Below are positions 5,633 through 9,884 of a DNA stretch of 9,884 bases, in pieces. This DNA comes from Candidatus Saccharimonadota bacterium. Lineage in GTDB: Bacteria > Patescibacteriota > Saccharimonadia > Saccharimonadales > Saccharimonadaceae. The notes under the pieces are model-generated. The model did not search any database, was not told the origin of the DNA, and was given only the letters and a program-made list of their open reading frames with translations. The stretch spans positions 1-9,884 of the forward strand of contig JAGOZV010000017.1 in NCBI GenBank assembly GCA_018064165.1, given 5' to 3'. The position numbers and the translations under genes are program-made. How positions within the stretch are numbered: position 1 is the stretch's first letter; the number at the start of each line of letters is the position of its first letter.

Positions 5633-7437
5633 TAGCGACCACCTCCTCCGCCGCCACCACCGCCGCCACCAGCGAACCCACCAGAAATACCACTTCCAGA
5701 TGAACTTGTTGGAGGACTAAAGCTGCTAGCCGTAGATGAGTTGAAATTACTTATAAAGGAGCCTAGCATGATACCCCGTGAAATGTCACTCCCCGAATAC
5801 CAACTTGGAGTACTTGTGGACTCCTGATATTTTAGCTCTAACACTTTGGCCCAATCTTTTTCTAGGCGAAAAAGGACAGCGTAAGGTAAGACGCGTTCGT
5901 ACAATTTTATCATCTGCTCTTGATCGGACGTATTAATTGGAGCGCGCTCCGCTCCGACTGGACTCTGCAAATAGTTTAGCCTATCTACTTCTGCTAATTT
6001 TATATACATTTTTAAGCCCTCTAAGTATTGTTGCATCTGGCGCCCTTCTTTAGTATAAATTTTTGTCCCTGTAGCGTATAGGATTAGCGCAATAGAAGCA
6101 AACATGCTTAACATTGCAAATGATATACTCAAAATAGTTGGCGAAGGTGTTGTATTAAAAAAGATTATTATTATACTTAGAATTGTCGCCAGGATTACAG
6201 CACCCCATTGCATCCGCAATTTAGTAAAGCCCATGGATTTTTCAAGGAACCCCTTTTCTGTAAGTGCCTCGCTTTGAGAATTGGCAATAATTTTATTTAA
6301 TTTCGTACCCATATTGTAATCGTGATCGTTAAACGTATACCTTGCTCCGACATTTAATGAACCCAGCATCCCCTGAAGAAAGTTAGCTTCATCGGGAAGT
6401 AGCCCGTCTGTATTGATTAATTCAATCGTATACTTATTTTTTTCTCCAAACATCCCTCGTTTTTCTTTACTCTCTATAATATTCACCTTGTGCCTCACCG
6501 CCAAATCTAGTATTTCTGCTGGCAGAACTGATGGGCTTGGTGGCACAATTAGGCCGCTAGCCTCCATTACCGATAATCCTTTAGGAGGAAGGTACTCTGC
6601 TATTAAGGCACTTTTTGATTTTGGCGTTTGGTTTTTGCGTAAAGCCACTAAAGACCAAACTCCTGCTAATATAGAAATTGCCCCTAGAATAAACAATGAG
6701 TAGTTTTTTATGAATATTTGCCAGGGACTATCTTTATATATAGCAAACGTTTCTGGGGCAAATTGCATAGCAACAGTGAAACTAGACTGAGGAGGTAACG
6801 GTTCAGTTAACTTAAAGTGAGCGGTGGCTTCCTTATTATTATAGCTAGATTCGCAATTGTAGCTAGCAGATTGTGAACCTACGTAACACTTCATTTCTCC
6901 TGTGAAGCCCTTTTTTATCTCTGAAGATAGATGGATTGTGGCATCTGCACTTAAAAATGGTTGGCTGAATTGGTTGCCTATAATATTCCAGTAGAATTCT
7001 TGTGTATTATTTATTACATTAGTAACGCTAGTCAACTCATAAACAAACTTAAATTTTTGCGTACCTAGTAGGTACTGCTCTGTCCCTGTCTCTACCACTC
7101 TGTTGTTATTTTCACTATATTGAGAGTAAATAGGCTCTGCAACACCGTTGCGTTCTACAGAAATCAGTTTAAATTTTACTGAATGATTTTGATATACCTC
7201 AGGAATCGCTCGTACCATACCCTTGTTTTGATTATAGTTCGGGAATTCTGCCGTAAAAACTTCTTCCACCCTAACAAACGACTGCCCTTCGCTATTTTTT
7301 GAAAGATAATAATTTGCACTGAAATTACTAAATTGAAAGTTATTAACAGATGAGGCTCCAGTTACACCAGAGATGATTAAACTGCCAACCAATAATAAAA
7401 TAGTGAAAAATGACCCCAACTTTATTTTTTGTATCAT
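5632..7437 (-). CDS. DUF2207-family membrane protein with glycine-rich C-terminus
   Basis: The 601-residue product resembles DUF2207 predicted membrane proteins. It has a signal peptide or N-terminal anchor (basic MIQKIK, hydrophobic core 9-23, small residues to about 28) and an extracytoplasmic beta-rich domain (about 30-240) with a possible disulfide pair, C184 and C195. A membrane helix follows (about 245-266), then a cytoplasmic region (267-408), two further helices (411-427 and 434-456), another soluble region, a serine-rich stretch (565-585) and a terminal run of glycines ending in R. Poly-glycine tails are common in this family. Function is unknown. No Shine-Dalgarno precedes the ATG; a TGC-TATTAT box ends 7 nt upstream, suggesting a leaderless mRNA. 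It overlaps the M50 protease gene by 1 nt, hinting that the two membrane proteins work together. Confidence 0.85.
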   Translation of the reverse strand: MIQKIKLGSFFTILLLVGSLIISGVTGASSVNNFQFSNFSANYYLSKNSEGQSFVRVEEVFTAEFPNYNQNKGMVRAIPEVYQNHSVKFKLISVERNGVAEPIYSQYSENNNRVVETGTEQYLLGTQKFKFVYELTSVTNVINNTQEFYWNIIGNQFSQPFLSADATIHLSSEIKKGFTGEMKCYVGSQSASYNCESSYNNKEATAHFKLTEPLPPQSSFTVAMQFAPETFAIYKDSPWQIFIKNYSLFILGAISILAGVWSLVALRKNQTPKSKSALIAEYLPPKGLSVMEASGLIVPPSPSVLPAEILDLAVRHKVNIIESKEKRGMFGEKNKYTIELINTDGLLPDEANFLQGMLGSLNVGARYTFNDHDYNMGTKLNKIIANSQSEALTEKGFLEKSMGFTKLRMQWGAVILATILSIIIIFFNTTPSPTILSISFAMLSMFASIALILYATGTKIYTKEGRQMQQYLEGLKMYIKLAEVDRLNYLQSPVGAERAPINTSDQEQMIKLYERVLPYAVLFRLEKDWAKVLELKYQESTSTPSWYSGSDISRGIMLGSFISNFNSSTASSFSPPTSSSGSGISGGFAGGGGGGGGGGGR

Positions 7438-7443
7438 ACATAT

Positions 7444-7452
7444 ATAATAGCA
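7444..7452 (-). promoter_or_regulatory. Extended -10 promoter of the DUF2207-M50 operon
   Basis: On the minus strand TGC (7452-7450) directly precedes TATTAT (7449-7444). The expected transcription start, about 7 nt downstream, falls on or next to the A of the DUF2207 ATG at 7437. The -35 region (TTACTA at 17 bases) is weak. There is no room for a Shine-Dalgarno sequence and none is present. Confidence 0.55.
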
Positions 7453-7475
7453 GTAAATATGTCCTTTAGTAACCC

Positions 7476-7504
7476 TTGACGGAAAGGCCTAAATTCGCTA
7501 TAAT
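7476..7504 (+). promoter_or_regulatory. rpmB promoter
   Basis: TTGACG (7476-7481) and perfect TATAAT (7499-7504) are separated by exactly 17 bases. The predicted start near 7511 gives a leader of about 27 nt. It is divergent from the DUF2207 promoter, with about 25 bp between the two elements. Confidence 0.85.
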
Positions 7505-7537
7505 CAAGTAGATTGTTTAATAAAAAGAGAGTAAATT

Positions 7538-7732
7538 ATGGCATCTAAATGCGAATTAACAGGAAAAGGTAAGCAATTTGGCAACAATGTTAGCTTCTCT
7601 TTGCGTCGCACTAAGCGAGTTTTTAAGCCAAACTTACAAAAAAAGACTTTCATGATTGATGGTCAAAAAGTAACAATGGTTTTAAGCACTCAAGCTATTC
7701 GCACGCTAAAGAAAAAAGGTATTATTGTTTAA
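7538..7732 (+). CDS. rpmB: Large ribosomal subunit protein bL28
   Basis: A 64-residue basic protein with the L28 signature: CELTGKGKQFGNNVSFSLRRTKRVFKPNLQ, here split as CELTGKGKQFGNNVS (5-19) and FSLRRTKRVFKPN (20-32). The expected C-terminal block follows (QAIRTLKKKGIIV). L28 is a 50S subunit component near the E site. Only one cysteine (C5) remains, so this is a form without the zinc-ribbon cysteines. The ATG is preceded by AAAGAGAG about 8 nt upstream, a moderate ribosome binding site. It is a single-gene unit with its own near-consensus promoter and a strong terminator. Confidence 0.95.
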   Translation: MASKCELTGKGKQFGNNVSFSLRRTKRVFKPNLQKKTFMIDGQKVTMVLSTQAIRTLKKKGIIV

Positions 7733-7750
7733 GCAAATTTTCCTTTCTAA

Positions 7751-7785
7751 TTAAAATCCCGTCAACTTGACGGGATTTTAATTTA
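7751..7785. terminator. Bidirectional terminator between rpmB and the convergent MBL-like gene
   Basis: TTAAAATCCCGTCAA (7751-7765) and TTGACGGGATTTTAA (7767-7781) are perfect complements; in practice the inner two or three pairs open to form the loop. T runs on both strands allow termination of rpmB (plus) and of the operon ending at 7808 (minus). Confidence 0.88.
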
Positions 7786-7807
7786 AGACGAATATTATAG
7801 CTTTTAC

Positions 7808-8449
7808 TTAACTACGTTCAATTTTTATTACAGTAAGTACATCTGGTAGTGTTGAAGCATTTTTTACCTTATACCTAGAGACGGTCTCTACGTTTTGAGT
7901 ACCTAACTCTTTGACAAATAATTCTACATCATCTTGAGGAACTTCGTACTTTAAACCTGAATCACTATAGCTTACAGGGATAACTACTTTTGGCTCAATA
8001 TTTTTAACTATCACTGCAGCATCTTTAGCGTCTAAAGTATAGCCGTTCCCGCCGACCGGAATAATTAAAATATCAACTACTCCAATTCTCTCGTACTGTT
8101 CGTCGCTAATTTTAGCAGCCACGTTACCTAGTAAGCCTATTCGCGCTTCAGACCCAACTTCAATTCTATAAATTGTTGAAAGCTTTTCGTCACCTTCTCC
8201 ATCTATATGTCGCAATGCACTAAAGCCAGCTACGTCAAAATCGGCTACTCCATATTCCCCCGGCCCATTAATTAACACCAAGGAATCTTGATCTTTTACA
8301 CTAAATCTATCCTCTGTAGAGAGTTCAATGTCGCCTGTCGTTTTCAAGTTCTTTAAGCCAATTGCGCTTAAATTAGGATCGATGGACATTTTAGCCTGAT
8401 TAGACTTAATAGTTACACCGTTGCCACCTTTATATTCTATTTCTATCAT
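7808..8449 (-). CDS. Metallo-beta-lactamase-fold (UlaG-like) protein lacking metal ligands
   Basis: The 213-residue product keeps fold markers of short UlaG-like MBL proteins: an N-terminal strand with SIDP (22-25), NGPGEYGVADFDVAGF (61-76), LLGNVA (106-111), SDEQYERIGVVDILIIPVGG (115-134), YTLDAKDAA (137-145) and EPKVVIPV (152-159). The metal site is gone. The position of HxHxDH reads STEDRFS (44-50); the usual LGD and IPMHY positions read LGN and IPVSY, without Asp or His ligands; and the N-terminal GHS is GGN. It is probably not a hydrolase and may be a structural or binding protein. This comparison is from memory of the family, not a computed alignment. The ATG overlaps the upstream stop (ATGA), and a perfect AGGAGG (8461-8456) lies 6 nt upstream. 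Confidence 0.8.
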   Translation of the reverse strand: MIEIEYKGGNGVTIKSNQAKMSIDPNLSAIGLKNLKTTGDIELSTEDRFSVKDQDSLVLINGPGEYGVADFDVAGFSALRHIDGEGDEKLSTIYRIEVGSEARIGLLGNVAAKISDEQYERIGVVDILIIPVGGNGYTLDAKDAAVIVKNIEPKVVIPVSYSDSGLKYEVPQDDVELFVKELGTQNVETVSRYKVKNASTLPDVLTVIKIERS

Positions 8450-9105
8450 TTTTTGCCTCCTGTAATTATTCTGTTTGCATCTTTAATGACCGTAAATTTA
8501 GTGTCTAGTATTTCACCAATAAATCTGTCTCGTACGCTAATTCTGTAATGAAATTCTTCTGGAGCGATAACAGTGTAATTTACCTCTATTTCTTCTCGAC
8601 GCTCAATAGATTTAATAATTGTTTTAAGTTTTGTATTTGGCACTTGCCCAATTATTAAAATATCTATTGGGCTTGCAGAACCTCGAACAAGCTTCCCAGC
8701 AATTACTATAGCATGAGCACCGGTTAAACCTTCAAAAATTTTGTTGTAATATTTAACTTCTGGGTTTGAATCTGAAGAGCTGAAAGTAGAAGTAGAGCCT
8801 TTCGTATTATCACTTATTTTGGTAGCCTGAACCTCTGCGATAGAAATTTCCTCATCTGAAAAAATTGCTCTGAGTGGAATGAAATACGGATACATTTGAT
8901 TTACCTTATAATAAAGCTTATTTTCTACATTTTCGCTTGTTATAATGCCAATTTTCAGCATATTAGACAACTCTCGTCGAACGGAATTAATTTGTTCATC
9001 TATTAAACGTGTAATTTCACGCACATAATATGAGCTATCAGGATTATTCAAGAATAATTTTAATAACTTCACCCTTGTTTTTGAACCAAATAATGCGTCA
9101 ATCAT
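8446..9105 (-). CDS. Winged-helix protein with a nucleotidyltransferase-like C-terminal domain
   Basis: Residues 1-72 look like an ArsR/MarR-type winged helix: FGSKTRVKLLKLFLNNPDSS, helix-turn-helix around YYVREITRLI and INSVRRELSNML, then the wing GIITSENVENKLYYKVN. A short region (84-115) ending in a serine-rich stretch (105-113) links to a domain (about 117-219) resembling minimal nucleotidyltransferases. Where active members have GS followed by DxD, this one has AGKLVRGSASPIDILIIG (136-153), with GK replacing GS and ID-IL replacing DxD, so catalysis is doubtful. It may be a DNA-binding regulator with a ligand-sensing domain; targets are unknown, and autoregulation of the two-gene operon is an inference. 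No Shine-Dalgarno precedes the ATG. The gene ends in TGATAG and overlaps the MBL-like gene by 4 nt. Confidence 0.75.
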   Translation of the reverse strand: MIDALFGSKTRVKLLKLFLNNPDSSYYVREITRLIDEQINSVRRELSNMLKIGIITSENVENKLYYKVNQMYPYFIPLRAIFSDEEISIAEVQATKISDNTKGSTSTFSSSDSNPEVKYYNKIFEGLTGAHAIVIAGKLVRGSASPIDILIIGQVPNTKLKTIIKSIERREEIEVNYTVIAPEEFHYRISVRDRFIGEILDTKFTVIKDANRIITGGKK

Positions 9106-9113
9106 ATATTATT

Positions 9114-9122
9114 ATGATAGCA
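9114..9122 (-). promoter_or_regulatory. Extended -10 promoter of the winged-helix/MBL-like operon
   Basis: TGC (9122-9120) precedes TATCAT (9119-9114) on the minus strand, in the 37-nt gap after miaA. The expected start, near 9107, is about 2 nt before the ATG at 9105, again implying a leaderless mRNA. The -35 match is poor, and read-through from miaA is also possible. Confidence 0.45.
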
Positions 9123-9142
9123 CAGTGTATAAGTTTTTGCGA

Positions 9143-9884
9143 TTAATCTTTGCTCAGAAGTTCGTCTATTTTAGAGACAGCACTTCCCGTTTCCACCCAA
9201 ATTATTTGTTCGTTTCTTTTAAACCAAGTCTTTTGTTTTTTAACTAATTTTTTATCTAATTTTATAATTTCATTCACTACTTCTGACTCATCTAGTAAAC
9301 CATTTTGATATTTTTTAATAACAATGTACGCATTACTTTTTAATACTTCACTATTTATGGGATATAATTTTGCAACTTTTTTGTATTCTTTTTCAATATC
9401 AGAGCTAATCATCCTCTTCACTCTTTGAGCAATTTTTATATTCAAAACTTCGTTTTCCGTTGTAATGCCTACAACTATAAATTGCTGTCCAATTTGTTTT
9501 TTTTCGTCATTAACTGTGCTGCTTTTTAATGATTTTTCTATTGATCCTATTAAATGGCGTTTGTTGTAGAAATTACCGTTTATTAAAATGTTGTTTTTTG
9601 TACAATAATTTTGAAGTTCCTCTACTGTTTTTTGATTCAATTTTCGTCTTACTGTCAAATCTTGCTGACTAGGTTTTTGGTTATTAAATTCACCTGGACC
9701 ATTAAAGCTATAGTCATAGACTAAGGCGTCTATGTACAATCCTGTCCCCCCCACAATAATTGGCAGTTTCCCCTTCTTTTGAATTTCAGCAATTTTCTCC
9801 TCCGCATACTTTTTGAAATCAGCCGCCGTGAATGGAGTGGTCATTGGTGTTTTATTCTCTTCATAATATTCTTCACTAAAATCT
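9143..9884 (-). CDS. miaA: tRNA dimethylallyltransferase MiaA, N-terminus beyond the window
   Basis: MiaA transfers a dimethylallyl group from DMAPP to N6 of A37 in tRNAs reading UNN codons, which stabilises codon-anticodon pairing. The visible 246-247 codons cover roughly the last four fifths of a typical 290-310-residue MiaA. Clear blocks are TAADFKKYAEEKIAEI, GKLPIIVGGTGLYIDAL and, near the C-terminus, KKQKTWFKRNEQIIWVE, the family's QxTWFR motif. The frame stays open from the ATG at 9844 to the window edge (DFSEEYYEENKTP), so that ATG is internal. The P-loop and catalytic N-terminal residues lie outside the window. The stop is TAA at 9145-9143. No terminator is seen before the next gene, 37 nt downstream. 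Confidence 0.93.
   Translation of the reverse strand, partial: DFSEEYYEENKTPMTTPFTAADFKKYAEEKIAEIQKKGKLPIIVGGTGLYIDALVYDYSFNGPGEFNNQKPSQQDLTVRRKLNQKTVEELQNYCTKNNILINGNFYNKRHLIGSIEKSLKSSTVNDEKKQIGQQFIVVGITTENEVLNIKIAQRVKRMISSDIEKEYKKVAKLYPINSEVLKSNAYIVIKKYQNGLLDESEVVNEIIKLDKKLVKKQKTWFKRNEQIIWVETGSAVSKIDELLSKD

Noticed and set aside
7751..7781. Long inverted repeat as an operator or recombination site
   Set aside because: Its position between two convergent gene ends and the T runs on both sides are explained by a bidirectional terminator.
8446..8451. UGA recoding as in Absconditabacteria/Gracilibacteria
   Set aside because: The single relevant TGA is followed directly by TAG, it makes a normal ATGA overlap, and tryptophans and glycines throughout use standard codons.
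9143..9844. Complete 233-residue gene starting at ATG 9844
   Set aside because: The frame stays open to the window edge and the conserved MiaA N-terminal domain is missing, so 9844 is an internal methionine.
1..9884. Mobile element, CRISPR or defence system
   Set aside because: No transposase, integrase, direct-repeat array or defence-gene motif is visible; gene content is housekeeping plus lineage-specific genes.

Overview
The window looks like chromosomal DNA from a small-genome bacterium of the Candidate Phyla Radiation (Patescibacteria), most likely Candidatus Saccharibacteria. This is an inference from three things: overall A+T richness, compact gene order with 1-4 nt overlaps, and short lineage-specific genes (a metallo-beta-lactamase-like protein without metal ligands, a winged-helix protein with a decayed nucleotidyltransferase domain, a Nudix-RNase H fusion) mixed with universal housekeeping genes. 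The standard genetic code appears to be used: tryptophans are TGG and TGA ends an ORF. No mobile element, CRISPR array or phage gene was seen.

Layout. Positions 1-360 hold no protein gene. They contain a very A+T-rich segment with one perfect DnaA box, a textbook sigma-70 promoter driving a possible ~95-nt small RNA that ends in a hairpin, and the terminator of tmRNA. The tmRNA gene (ssrA) lies at 362-758 on the minus strand. Its promoter overlaps, face to face, that of comM (824-2353, plus strand), a branch-migration helicase linked to natural transformation. Next comes the translation operon infC-rpmI-rplT (IF3, L35, L20; 2438-3511), whose infC starts at a rare ATC codon. A 12-bp bidirectional terminator separates it from the convergent RNase P RNA gene rnpB (about 3566-3915, minus).

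Upstream of rnpB on the minus strand is a Nudix-RNase HI fusion gene (3927-4802). Its long leader (4803-4976) folds on paper into a closed multi-branched RNA with competing pairings; I cannot assign it to a known family. Next is an overlapping pair encoding a DUF2207 membrane protein and a site-2-type M50 metalloprotease (7437-5006). The rpmB gene (L28) is transcribed divergently at 7538-7732 and ends at a second bidirectional terminator. The last three genes, all minus strand, are a degenerate metallo-beta-lactamase-fold protein, a winged-helix/nucleotidyltransferase-like protein overlapping it by ATGA, and the C-terminal part of miaA, which runs off the window.

The main theme is RNA and translation: IF3, L35, L20, L28, tmRNA, RNase P RNA, MiaA and RNase H. 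Three observations stand out: (i) the unassigned structured RNA at 4842-4976; (ii) three proteins that keep their fold signatures but have lost catalytic residues; (iii) three genes without a Shine-Dalgarno sequence whose TGC-extended -10 boxes place the predicted transcription start at or within about 4 nt of the ATG, suggesting leaderless mRNAs.
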